Of a stretch of DNA of 64,000 nucleotides, positions 54,970 through 63,297 are shown one piece after another. The DNA lies in assembly GCA_964276095.1 (NCBI GenBank), contig CAXYDR010000003.1, positions 1,612,001 to 1,676,000 on the forward strand. Direction: 5' to 3'. Numbering within the stretch: position 1 is the stretch's first letter; the number at the start of each line of letters is the position of its first letter. Source of the stretch: GCA-2733415 sp964276095. GTDB taxonomy: Bacteria; Bacteroidota; Bacteroidia; Flavobacteriales; Flavobacteriaceae. Under the pieces are notes generated by a model. That model ran no database searches. It saw nothing but the letters and a program-made list of their open reading frames with translations, and was not told where the DNA came from. The translations under genes were made by a program, and so were the position numbers.

Positions 54970-56217
54970 GTGAAGAAAAATTTCTCTACTCCCAAAATTT
55001 ATTCTGCAAAAGGTGATTTACTAAAGCGTTGGTATGTCTATTTCTCATTTAGAGATCCTAATACAAGTAAATTAAAGCGAATTACCCCATTTTATGGTAT
55101 AGCAAATGACTACAAGACTAAAGAAGAACGTATGGAGGTTCTTTTAGTGTATAGAAAAGTATTGCTTAAACTTTTACAGCAGGGATACAATCCTTATGAG
55201 GATAATACCGATTTACATCGTCAACTACAATTAGGAAAAAATTCTTCTAATCAAAAAAAAATAGAACCACTACTAGAAAAAGTGGTTAAAAACACTGAAG
55301 AGGGTAAAATGCCTTTGAAAGAAGCTTTAAGTTTCGGATTAAAGTTAAAAGAGAAGCTTCTGAGTGATACTACAATAAGATCGTACAAAAATAGGATTGA
55401 TAACTTCATTAAATGGTTAAATGAAAATGAACCAAGTATAACAACTATTGACCTTTTAAATAAAAGAATTATTTCATTTTATTTAAATAGTATTTTAGAG
55501 AAGACAAGTGCGCGCAATCGTAATAATTATCGTACGGATTTAAGTAGTATACTACAGGTTTTAGAGGATAATGATATCATTGAACAAAATTTTGTAAAGA
55601 AGATTCCTGTTTTAAAATCTATACCTGAGCGAAATAAAACATACACTCAAGAAACACAAGAAGAAATATTTTCTTACCTCGAAGAGAAGGACCCAATACT
55701 GTTATTGTATATAAAGTTTATATCTTATAATTTTTTGCGCCCTATAGAAGTGTGTAGGTTAAAAGTAGGTGATATAAACTTGATTGATAAGACCATTCAG
55801 TTCAAAGCTAAGAATAGTCCTTTAAAGACTAAAATAATCCCTAATCTCTTATATATTGACTTGCCTGATTTATCAAGCTTCTCAAAAGAAACTGTGTTGT
55901 TTACACCTAATCAAATAGGAGGTGAATGGGACGCCTTGGTCAATAACAGAAGAGACTATTTTAGTAAACGATTTAAAAGGGTAGTTAAAGACCATTTTAA
56001 TTTAGGCGCCGATTATGGTTTATATAGTTTTAGACACACTTACATTACAAAACTATATAGAGCAATGGTTAAGGAATCTTCACCATTTGAAGCCAAAAGT
56101 AAATTAATGTTAATAACCGGACATTCCTCAATGAAAGCATTGGAAAAATATCTAAGAGATATTGATGCGGAATTACCAACAGATTATTCAGAAATGCTAA
56201 AAAGAACAGATGGTTAA
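54970..56217 (+). CDS. Tyrosine recombinase / site-specific integrase
   Basis: This tyrosine recombinase has about 415 residues. An N-terminal SAM-like/core-binding part precedes a C-terminal catalytic domain. Catalytic residues visible are R257 (NFLRPIEVCRL), R355 in YSFRHT, H385 in TGHSS and the nucleophile Y394 (ALEKYLRD). The box-II histidine is replaced by Tyr (Y352). I choose the GTG at 54970, giving an N-terminus KKNFSTPKIYSAKGDL like related integrases. The ATG at 54901 directly abuts the tRNA terminator and would put the triple repeat inside the protein. Beside tRNA-fMet this looks like an island integrase. A link to the cassette array downstream is possible but unproven. Confidence 0.88.
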   Translation: MKKNFSTPKIYSAKGDLLKRWYVYFSFRDPNTSKLKRITPFYGIANDYKTKEERMEVLLVYRKVLLKLLQQGYNPYEDNTDLHRQLQLGKNSSNQKKIEPLLEKVVKNTEEGKMPLKEALSFGLKLKEKLLSDTTIRSYKNRIDNFIKWLNENEPSITTIDLLNKRIISFYLNSILEKTSARNRNNYRTDLSSILQVLEDNDIIEQNFVKKIPVLKSIPERNKTYTQETQEEIFSYLEEKDPILLLYIKFISYNFLRPIEVCRLKVGDINLIDKTIQFKAKNSPLKTKIIPNLLYIDLPDLSSFSKETVLFTPNQIGGEWDALVNNRRDYFSKRFKRVVKDHFNLGADYGLYSFRHTYITKLYRAMVKESSPFEAKSKLMLITGHSSMKALEKYLRDIDAELPTDYSEMLKRTDG

Positions 56218-56935
56218 GACAAATTTACAGCAGTTTTACAAGGCTTTACTTCCCAAATTATGGAATGAGTTTGTGTTTTTTATACCTAAAATTGAATTAC
56301 CTGCTGAAATAAAAAAAGAATTGGAATTTTTAAGGGAATATGATCTTGTCAATAAATCAATACTTTTTGATGTTAGTATTGGGCCTTATGTTTATGAAAA
56401 AAAACATAATATTAAGGTTATTTCAAAGTGGAGCGATTTAGAAAGCAATGTATTTCTATTATTAGAAAAAAGAGCTAATTCTGAGAGTTATGAGTTTAAT
56501 TATATATTAGAAAAATACTTCGAACAATCTTCTTGCTTATTTTTTTTAACAGATTGGTTGTACAAAAATGTAGAGCAAATAGAACAGGTGGATAATAACA
56601 TAAGTGGCTTGTTTATGATTCAATTTACGAACTACAAAAAACATTTTGAAGAAATGGTAAAGCATTTTTACCCAAATAAAGATCAAATGCCCTTTGATAG
56701 ATTTAATGTAAATCAATTAATAAATGATTATTTACCGGATATTTCCAAACGATTTCATAAGGATGAAGTACCTCTCTTAGCCGAAATTAATGAGCAAAAA
56801 TTAAATGCACTACCACCTTTGACTTATTCTCCTTTAAAACCAAAACAGTCTAATATAAAGAAAAAAAAGAAGGTGTTGATTACAGAAGAGGAGGCTAAAA
56901 AGGTCATGCTAGGATCAATATTTAAAATTAAATAA
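56210..56935 (+). CDS. Unknown protein in the recombinase operon
   Basis: This 241-residue cytoplasmic protein overlaps the recombinase gene by eight bases, so co-expression is likely. It is helix-rich, with many aromatic and charged residues, no membrane segment and a lysine-rich patch near the end (SNIKKKKKVLITEEEAKK). I do not recognise the family. A helper of the recombinase or island maintenance is conceivable from position alone. Confidence 0.7.
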   Translation: MVKTNLQQFYKALLPKLWNEFVFFIPKIELPAEIKKELEFLREYDLVNKSILFDVSIGPYVYEKKHNIKVISKWSDLESNVFLLLEKRANSESYEFNYILEKYFEQSSCLFFLTDWLYKNVEQIEQVDNNISGLFMIQFTNYKKHFEEMVKHFYPNKDQMPFDRFNVNQLINDYLPDISKRFHKDEVPLLAEINEQKLNALPPLTYSPLKPKQSNIKKKKKVLITEEEAKKVMLGSIFKIK

Positions 56936-56987
56936 TATTAGAATATTTAAAAATTAAACGTTAACGAACGTTTATTTACGCTTAATT

Positions 56988-57410
56988 ATGAGAAAAAAGC
57001 AAAAATGTTTGTATTGCAGAACCGAGTATACACCTAAAAGAAGGATGGTGCAGAAGTTTTGTTGTAACTCTTGTCGATCTCTTCATTGGAGAGATGAAAA
57101 AGCAAAAAAAATAGTTTCTGTTAAACCAGTTCAAGAAGATAAAAATACACTGTCTAAGATTCAGGAACAAGATAATAAAGAAAAATTATCTTTAGTCGGT
57201 GTAGGTAACGCTGCTGCAGGAACAGCAGTTTTTGAAATTGCAAAATCCTTATTCACTTCACAAGAAAATAAACCAGCAACAAAGAAGGATATTGCAGAAT
57301 TGAAATCTATACTGAAAGGACGTTATTTTCCAGTTCGCAATATTAGTAAAGATGTCTATGGGAGGTTACCTTATTATGATATTGAAACAGGAGATTTAGT
57401 ATATAAATAA
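56988..57410 (+). CDS. Small zinc-finger protein in the recombinase operon
   Basis: This 140-residue protein has an N-terminal zinc finger of the CxxC...CxxxC type (C7, C10, C25/C26, C29: CLYCRTEYTPKRRMVQKFC), a form often seen in short Bacteroidota proteins near integrases. A low-complexity middle and a conserved C-terminal region (LKSILKGRYFPVRNISKDVYG) follow. It lies 52 bases after the previous gene on the same strand. Nucleic-acid binding is plausible; the exact role is unknown. Confidence 0.7.
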   Translation: MRKKQKCLYCRTEYTPKRRMVQKFCCNSCRSLHWRDEKAKKIVSVKPVQEDKNTLSKIQEQDNKEKLSLVGVGNAAAGTAVFEIAKSLFTSQENKPATKKDIAELKSILKGRYFPVRNISKDVYGRLPYYDIETGDLVYK

Positions 57411-57549
57411 TTTATTTTCAATTTAAATTGAGTGTGTTTTATTGGCTTTGAAAAGTAAAATGTAGATAGAGGGGGTAAAGAATTCATTTAAATATATATG
57501 GTAATAATAATGAATGATGCTATTTTTCAAATAAATTAAAAGATTTTAT

Positions 57550-57572
57550 CCAATATGAAAATTTTATATTGG
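57550..57572. repeat. 23-bp near-perfect palindrome at the left edge of the array
   Basis: CCAATATGAAAATTTTATATTGG is shown here by its arms CCAATAT and ATATTGG; 22 of the 23 bases fit palindromic symmetry when one G-T pair is allowed. It abuts the outside of the first long repeat. The stretch 57411-57549 before it has no gene, only AT-rich sequence and a perfect 14-bp palindrome at 57418 (TCAATTTAAATTGA). It could be an end-of-operon hairpin or part of the original insertion target. Confidence 0.5.
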
Positions 57573-57574
57573 CT

Positions 57575-57767
57575 ACAACGTTTAGCTATGAATAGTACGG
57601 TGCAGAAAATCCGCGGATTTTCGTGTCGACACGAGCCATAAGCTTCTCGGTTTTGTTTTTAGTTTGTTGTTTTATAAATGCCAAATTGAAAGGTTTGGCG
57701 ATAAATGTAAATATACACAAGCTTACGAATTTACACAACAAACCCGTATTATTTATAGGTGTTGTTA
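57575..57767 (-). repeat. attC-like repeat 1 (terminal copy)
   Basis: This copy contains the GAAAATCCGCGGATTTTC palindrome (57605-57622), the GCCAAAT...GTTTGGC hairpin and imperfect terminal inverted repeats (CTATGAATAGTACGG near the left end against CTATAAATAATACGG read inward from the right). Its outer core is ACAAC instead of TAAC, as expected for a terminal site joined to chromosomal DNA. Confidence 0.8.
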
Positions 57768-57859
57768 TGGTTTGTTTTTAATTCACATTATTAAGTTAAT
57801 ATTTCATAAACAAGAAAAGACAGCCATTGCTGACTCTCTTTTTTGCTCTTTAGAATGAA

Positions 57860-58462
57860 TTAATAGAGTAAATATTTAAAACCTTTAATATTTTCCCAAT
57901 TACCATTTTTATTTTCATACACCGAGAAGCCTCCTCCTCCAGCGTTACTGATATGTAAAATAGCATATTTATTATTCTTGGTAAAAATAGGAACAGTTAT
58001 CCCTTCTGCATTATTTGAGTCAATGATCCTCAGTCTATTACCTATATATTGGTGGTGGTCTCTATTTTTATTAAAAACAAAAATACTATCAGTTTCTATA
58101 TCACATTTATTGAATTTAAACTCACCCTTGAAGGTTTGTTTTTTATAATATGCTAATTCCTTTTTATTAAATAATGTGTGATATAAATCACCATTATCTT
58201 TAAACTCATTTTCTAACAATTTTTTGTTTTGCTTTGTTACTTCATCTAAAATAAAGTCATAAACATAATAGTTTTCTCCTATTCCAACATAAACACCATT
58301 ACGCTTTTTATAATGCTCTAAATTATGTATCATCGTAAACACATCTTTAGAAATAGTTATGATATCACTATATAGTTTTTCTTGAATTTTATTATTTTGA
58401 GCAATAGAAAAACTGAAACTAAATATAGCTATTAATAAAGTAAATTGACTTTTAATATTCAT
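57860..58462 (-). CDS. Exported protein of unknown function (cassette gene)
   Basis: This 200-residue protein has a clear signal peptide (LLIAIFSFSFSIAQ). The mature part is rich in K, N and Y, with one cysteine and the motif HHQYIGNRLRIID before a Gly-rich turn (SNAGGGGFSVYENKNGNWENIKG) and a C-terminal beta-hairpin-like end. It starts two bases after the stop of the large lipoprotein gene and must be translated with it. Unknown family. Its tight pairing with a metalloprotease lipoprotein could suggest a partner or inhibitor, but this is speculation. Confidence 0.7.
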   Translation of the reverse strand: MNIKSQFTLLIAIFSFSFSIAQNNKIQEKLYSDIITISKDVFTMIHNLEHYKKRNGVYVGIGENYYVYDFILDEVTKQNKKLLENEFKDNGDLYHTLFNKKELAYYKKQTFKGEFKFNKCDIETDSIFVFNKNRDHHQYIGNRLRIIDSNNAEGITVPIFTKNNKYAILHISNAGGGGFSVYENKNGNWENIKGFKYLLY

Positions 58463-58464
58463 GA

Positions 58465-60426
58465 TTAATTACAATTAGAATTAGAACTATTTGCAGGTTC
58501 TCCTTTTGGTAATGCAGACAACCCTATTGCGTTACCAAATGCATCCACACCACTATACGGTATTAATTTATTATACAATTCAGCTTTTCCTATTGCTTTT
58601 GCCTCTTCTTCATCCACAGGGGTAAATTCAACAGGAAAAGCATTTGCATGCTCTAAAGAACCTGACCAGGCTAGTTTTCTATAATAGTCAAAATTATTAA
58701 TATACCCTAAATTTTGACCAACTTGTTGTAATGCCGTAGCAACTTCATTAACTAAAGAAACCATGTACTCATGTTGTAATTGAGCAAGTGGTATCCCTGA
58801 AGAATTGTTATTAATTGCTTGATGATGTGCATAAGCTTCTGCTAATTTGGCTAAATCTGGATCAGGGTCAGTTGTAGTAATAGCACCGACATCTAATAGG
58901 TGACTTAATAATGCATGCAAACTTTCATGAATCACTGTTTTAGCAATGGATAAATCAGTAGCTCCATTCCATAACGGTCTATCTGGGTCTCCTCCAGAAA
59001 GTACCCAAGTGTTTAATTGTGTAGTAAATGTACAATTACCAGTTGCACAAGTTGGTAATGCATCAGTTGCTGCAGCTCTAGTTCCACCATATTGATTATT
59101 AGGGATAATTGTATCTTTTATTTTATAAGAGTAATTTGTATTAACCCCAGTAAAAACATTTTTAACTGTTTGAGTTAAAGCTGAAGTATTATTAAAAGCT
59201 TCTTTGATTATTTTAAGTTGACATGGGTCAGTTATCTCATAAATAATTTTCTTATCATAATCAACTTCAAATTCAGCGCAGATTGCATCAGCAGCTAGTT
59301 GTCCAAATTCTATTTCTGAAGGGTTATCTATCATATATTGATCCAATTCCTTTGTTTTATTACAATTACTATTACCTCCTAAACAGTCAGCTTGATTGGT
59401 ACTTAAAGATAAAACACTAGTAAGGATCTCTATAGCTGAATTTGATGTGCATAAATCAAGTATTACTCCTACTGTTCCGGCACAAGGATCAATCACTTCT
59501 TCTTTTGAAGTTGAACTTGCATATTTACTTGTTCCTATCACATTTCCATTACAGTCCTTAATAACTAATGGACTTCCGTTACAACATGAATTACCAGTTA
59601 GACCATGCCCATCATTTGGACCTGTTGGACACCCACATTCTCCATATTCCCAACTTAAGCCACATCCTCCTTCAGCATCAGCAAACCATCCTCCGCCACC
59701 TCCTGTAGTGTCAATTGTAGTAGTACCATCAGAACCCGTACTTATGCCACTGGTTGACCCACTACCACTTGTGCCATCTGTAGGCGAAGATGAATCAGAG
59801 GAGTCTTCTTCATCTTCGTCTACAGGACATGGGTTTACTTGTCCTTCTTGAGAAACAACACTACCATTGTTGACTGTTAAAGCTCCAGTTAAAGAACCAC
59901 TTGCATCATAAGTTTCAATTACCCCGTTAAATTGAGAGAAATCTATTGCATTTAAAACAGGATCAACAACAATCCCATCTGTAAAAATATATTTTAAAAA
60001 ATATTCAAATGTTTCTGTACCAGTTTCTACTACAATTATATTTGTAACGCTATTTGGATCTTGATTTAAAGTTTGAACATTAAAAGTGTGTTTAATATTA
60101 GTTTCATTGATAACTACGACTTCTGTATCAGTTTCAATAGTCCCTAAAGTAGTTTCTCTATTTAAATCACCTCCTTTAGAAAGTAATACTTTATCTTCTC
60201 CAAAAGAAACTTTTAAAGTATTATTTGTTTTTTTCTTCAAAAAAGAAAGAGTGCTTCTTGAAACATTAGCTCCTCTATTATAGAAAGCGTTAGGGCTATT
60301 TTCTTGGACGACTAATTCCTGAATTTCTTTCTCTTCAAAGTCATCCTTCTGACAGCTTGTAATTGCGATAGACATCCCAAAGAACAGGATTCCTAGTTTG
60401 AGGTAGTTTTTAAATTTGTTTTTCAT
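58465..60426 (-). CDS. Lipoprotein with C-terminal HExxH metalloprotease-like domain (cassette gene)
   Basis: This 653-residue lipoprotein (signal IAITSC, then acidic QKDDFEEKE, which favours surface display) has three parts. An N-terminal region of about 190 residues is followed by a Ser/Thr/Gly/Asp-rich linker (about 200-250) with a cysteine-rich stretch after it. The C-terminal region carries HESLH (H500, E501, H504) and a downstream EAYAHHQA. HExxH plus a downstream glutamate is typical of zincin peptidases. I cannot place it in a named family. It is by far the largest cassette gene and shares a cassette with the small exported protein that follows. Confidence 0.75.
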   Translation of the reverse strand: MKNKFKNYLKLGILFFGMSIAITSCQKDDFEEKEIQELVVQENSPNAFYNRGANVSRSTLSFLKKKTNNTLKVSFGEDKVLLSKGGDLNRETTLGTIETDTEVVVINETNIKHTFNVQTLNQDPNSVTNIIVVETGTETFEYFLKYIFTDGIVVDPVLNAIDFSQFNGVIETYDASGSLTGALTVNNGSVVSQEGQVNPCPVDEDEEDSSDSSSPTDGTSGSGSTSGISTGSDGTTTIDTTGGGGGWFADAEGGCGLSWEYGECGCPTGPNDGHGLTGNSCCNGSPLVIKDCNGNVIGTSKYASSTSKEEVIDPCAGTVGVILDLCTSNSAIEILTSVLSLSTNQADCLGGNSNCNKTKELDQYMIDNPSEIEFGQLAADAICAEFEVDYDKKIIYEITDPCQLKIIKEAFNNTSALTQTVKNVFTGVNTNYSYKIKDTIIPNNQYGGTRAAATDALPTCATGNCTFTTQLNTWVLSGGDPDRPLWNGATDLSIAKTVIHESLHALLSHLLDVGAITTTDPDPDLAKLAEAYAHHQAINNNSSGIPLAQLQHEYMVSLVNEVATALQQVGQNLGYINNFDYYRKLAWSGSLEHANAFPVEFTPVDEEEAKAIGKAELYNKLIPYSGVDAFGNAIGLSALPKGEPANSSNSNCN

Positions 60427-60536
60427 TTAAACGTTTTGTTTTTAAAGTTAATTCTTCAATTATATAGTTCCTTAAAAATGGTTTTCGTTACCCAAATATT
60501 TTGTTTTTTTTCAAAACATTGAGTTTTAATAAACCC

Positions 60537-60728
60537 TAACGTTTAGCTATGAATTTTACGGGGCAGAAAATCCGCGGATTTTCGTATCGTCACGAGCCAT
60601 AAGCTTCTCGGTTTTGTTTTTAGTTTGTTGTTTAATAAATGCCAAATTGAAAGGTTTGGCGAAAAAGTAAAGATACACTTACGCTTGGGATTATACACAG
60701 AAACCCGTATTATTTATAGGTTTTGTTA
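60537..60728 (-). repeat. attC-like repeat 2
   Basis: This 192-bp copy has outer cores CCCTAAC on the left and GTTACCC on the right. The central GAAAATCCGCGGATTTTC palindrome and the GCCAAAT/GTTTGGC hairpin are intact. The stop codon of the next cassette gene (60710-60712) lies inside it. Confidence 0.85.
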
Positions 60729-61219
60729 CCCACTTTTTTTACTCGGTCGTATATGGAATAAACGTCATCATTTCCAAATTCAACCCTGTTTTCCGAAATT
60801 GTCTTTATCAATAAAACGCTGGTTTTTTGATAATAAAACCCATCTTTACCTCTTGTTATGATACCGCTACTTAGAAGTTTATCAATAAATTTAGTTTTTG
60901 ACTCAACTTTTTTATCAGGTATTTTTTGAGTAAGAATAATAGATTTCTTTTTGATTTCCCACTTGCCATATTCTATGTTGTCTACAGAATAGTAGTCAGA
61001 GTATGTTCCGTCTTCTTTAAAAGTTCTGTCAGGATAATTCGTTCCGTTTTCGGTCTCAATAGGACACCATGGTATTTCTACAATTTTATTTTTTTCTGCT
61101 AGACTTCTTAAATCACATTTTTGGTAAAGTCTCCATGTTCCTACAATTAAATCTGAGTTGATTTCTTGGGAATATATTGTTCCGATACTAAGGAGTAATA
61201 TTAGACAGATTTTCATCAT
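60710..61219 (-). CDS. Lipocalin-like exported protein (cassette gene)
   Basis: This 169-residue protein has a signal peptide (ICLILLLSIGTIYSQ) and then a lipocalin-like opening (DLIVGTWRLYQKCDL, the GxW motif). The strand pattern DGTYSDYYSVDNIEYGKWEIKKKSIIL resembles Bacteroidota lipocalin-like domains. Start codons ATG-ATG stand one base inside the inverted core, so the cassette has virtually no leader. The last codons and the stop come from repeat 2. Confidence 0.75.
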   Translation of the reverse strand: MMKICLILLLSIGTIYSQEINSDLIVGTWRLYQKCDLRSLAEKNKIVEIPWCPIETENGTNYPDRTFKEDGTYSDYYSVDNIEYGKWEIKKKSIILTQKIPDKKVESKTKFIDKLLSSGIITRGKDGFYYQKTSVLLIKTISENRVEFGNDDVYSIYDRVKKVGNKTYK

Positions 61220-61225
61220 TGTGGG

Positions 61226-61417
61226 TAACGTTTAGCTATGAATTTTACGGGGCAGAAAATCCACGGATTTTCGTATCGACACAAGCCAATAGCTTTTCGA
61301 TTTTGTTTTTAGTTTGTTGTTTTATAAAGGCCAAATTAAAAGATTTGGCGATAATGTAAATATACATTTACGTCCCGAATTACACACCAAAACCCGTATT
61401 ATTTATAGGTGTTGTTA
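61226..61417 (-). repeat. attC-like repeat 3
   Basis: This 192-bp copy has outer cores GGGTAAC (left) and GTTAGCA (right). It is slightly diverged: the central palindrome has CCACGG in place of CCGCGG. The side hairpin reads GCCAAAT-TAAAAG-ATTTGGC, where the seventh pair has changed from T-G to T-A and pairing is kept. Confidence 0.85.
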
Positions 61418-61426
61418 GCAAACGTT

Positions 61427-62059
61427 TTACTTTAAGTATTCTTTGGCTAACTTCCAAATTTTAGTTTTACCATGTTCACCTATATACGATACATAAAGAC
61501 CGTTAGGTTTAATTATTAGTGTATGGCCATATACTTCATTAGGAAAGAACCTTTTCTTTAGAATTTGTTCCTTATCATTTAACCAGTTTAATTTATTGCT
61601 ATGAAAGTATTTTAGATTTAAAACATTTGGTGAGTGAACCCAAAAATGTTTAATATTCGAAATCTTATGAAGGTTTTTTAAATAGTCTCTATCCAAGAGA
61701 TTCCAAGTTGATCTTAACCTGGGGTTGTCTTTTGCTCTTTTTGGAATAGAAGTTATATAATTAATTACAATACTTTCTGTTGAATCAATTTTAGATTTGC
61801 TTAATTCATTAAGGTAATCTTTGAGATAATTAAGTTCTTTATTTTTTAATTTCCCAAAATTCATTCTTTTAAACAAATGGCCATATTGAATCGAATCATT
61901 TTCAAAATATATGGCTAAATTTTTTATGTAATCATTCTTTTTTATAAAAGACTCAAGAGTTATTTCACTACCTTTTTCATCATAGTATTTAATAGGCTTT
62001 TTTTGAGAATAACTAGTAATGGAAACTAGAGATATTAGAATTATTGACAGTATCTTCAT
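61427..62059 (-). CDS. Exported protein of unknown function (cassette gene)
   Basis: This 210-residue protein has a signal peptide (ILISLVSITSYSQ). The mature part is Lys/Leu/Tyr-rich, without cysteines. It ends with a beta-rich stretch (GHTLIIKPNGLYVSYIGEHGKTKIW). The stop lies about 10 bases from repeat 3, and the start about 20 bases from the inverted core of repeat 4, the compact layout of a cassette. I do not recognise the family. Confidence 0.7.
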   Translation of the reverse strand: MKILSIILISLVSITSYSQKKPIKYYDEKGSEITLESFIKKNDYIKNLAIYFENDSIQYGHLFKRMNFGKLKNKELNYLKDYLNELSKSKIDSTESIVINYITSIPKRAKDNPRLRSTWNLLDRDYLKNLHKISNIKHFWVHSPNVLNLKYFHSNKLNWLNDKEQILKKRFFPNEVYGHTLIIKPNGLYVSYIGEHGKTKIWKLAKEYLK

Positions 62060-62083
62060 TTGATTTATTTCTGAATGTTTGCT

Positions 62084-62276
62084 AACGTTTAGCTATGAAT
62101 TTTACGGGGCAGAAAATCCGCGGATTTTCGTATCGACACGAGCCATAAGCTTCTCGGTTTTGTTTTTAGTTTGTTATTTTATTAAACACCAAATTGAAAG
62201 GTTTGGCGTTGATTGTAAATATACCCAAACTTTAGATTTTACATGCCAAAACCCGTATTATTTATAGGTTTTGTTA
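62084..62276 (-). repeat. attC-like repeat 4
   Basis: This 193-bp copy has outer cores TGCTAAC (left) and GTTATGC (right). The central palindrome is intact. The side hairpin is weakened (CACCAAAT...GGTTTGGCG). Confidence 0.85.
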
Positions 62277-62287
62277 TGCACTGGTTT

Positions 62288-63079
62288 TTATAACAACCAG
62301 TAATATAGCTTATAAAAATAATAATTTTCAGTTATGTCTTTTTTAACTTCTTTTCGGATTGACAACTCATGTTTTGGGAAACTTTTATTCCAATCTATAT
62401 AACCATATCCATTATCATTATAATTCTGAAATTCGTTTTCCATTTTCACAAAACCTTCGGTTGTCCCTTTGAATGAAATAGTATCTCCTTTAAATATTTC
62501 AGTGTATTGAATCAACTTATTTTTAATTGGCTGGATTGACAAATTACTATTGTTGGATTTTAATAATCCATTTGAATTGTAAATCGCATATTCTTTTTCG
62601 GCTAAGTATGTTTCTGAAGGGAAATATGAAATGTAATATATATCGTTAGGAATTTGACTTTTAAATTTCTTTTGAGCAGCAATTATTAAAGGATAGTTGC
62701 TTTTCTCTTTTTTAAGAAACAAATCATTATAAGTTATGTCTTCAAAGTTATTTGCAACTTTTACTGATTCAGCAACTATTTCGCAAGGACATGGTGAGTC
62801 GGATTCTGAGCAAGGGAAAAAGTAAAACGTTAGAAATACTACAAGTAGAGTAGAAGATGCGAACAAGACATTTCTTTTCCATCTTAATTTCAATTTTTTT
62901 GATTTCCATTTATAAATTAAAGCCAGAATTATTGAAAGTGCAATTAGAATAGGAATACTTAAAACAAAAATTAAGGATACACCTCCGCCGTCCACAGGGA
63001 ATAAACTCATCAAAAGCAATGTCAAAAAACCGCTTCCGAAAATTATCCAAGATTTATATTTCTCTCTTTTACTCCTCAT
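62288..63079 (-). CDS. Membrane-anchored protein of unknown function (cassette gene)
   Basis: This protein has about 263 residues from the ATG at 63079: a basic N-terminus (MRSKREKYKSW), three hydrophobic segments (about residues 11-29, 33-53 and 66-83) and a soluble domain starting with CSESDSPCPCEIV. The reading frame is open 174 bases further, but that part is translation of repeat 5 and not protein-like, so the upstream start is rejected. The stop lies about 12 bases from repeat 4. Unknown family. Confidence 0.72.
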   Translation of the reverse strand: MRSKREKYKSWIIFGSGFLTLLLMSLFPVDGGGVSLIFVLSIPILIALSIILALIYKWKSKKLKLRWKRNVLFASSTLLVVFLTFYFFPCSESDSPCPCEIVAESVKVANNFEDITYNDLFLKKEKSNYPLIIAAQKKFKSQIPNDIYYISYFPSETYLAEKEYAIYNSNGLLKSNNSNLSIQPIKNKLIQYTEIFKGDTISFKGTTEGFVKMENEFQNYNDNGYGYIDWNKSFPKHELSIRKEVKKDITENYYFYKLYYWLL

Positions 63080-63095
63080 TTTTTGAGCTTGTGCA

Positions 63096-63287
63096 TAACG
63101 TTTAGCTATGAATAGTGCGGTGCAGAAAATCCGCGGATTTTCGTGTCGGCACAAGCCATGAGCTTTTTGTTTTGATTTTAATTTTGTCGTTTTAAAAAGC
63201 CAAATTAAAAGATTTGGCGTTGATTGTAAATATACCCAAACTTTAGGTTTCACACACCGAAATCCGTATTATTTATAGGTGTTGTTA
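63096..63287 (-). repeat. attC-like repeat 5
   Basis: This 192-bp copy has outer cores GCATAAC (left) and GTTAGGC (right), the latter an exact GTTRRRY site. It is the most diverged copy between the palindrome and the side hairpin. The hairpin itself is fully paired (GCCAAAT / ATTTGGC). Confidence 0.85.
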
Positions 63288-63297
63288 GGCACAGTTT

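Noticed and set aside
54970..56217. The tyrosine recombinase as the integron integrase of the array
   Set aside because: Cassette genes point toward it rather than away, it lies at the distal end, and no IntI-specific insert could be recognised. It is kept only as a possibility to test.
57664..57858. Plus-strand frames inside the repeats (also near 60625 and 62079)
   Set aside because: They are translations of the repeated, structured DNA and have no independent support.
60487..60494. GTTACCCA in the leader of the large lipoprotein gene as an extra core site
   Set aside because: It is a short isolated match without repeat sequence around it; chance is sufficient.
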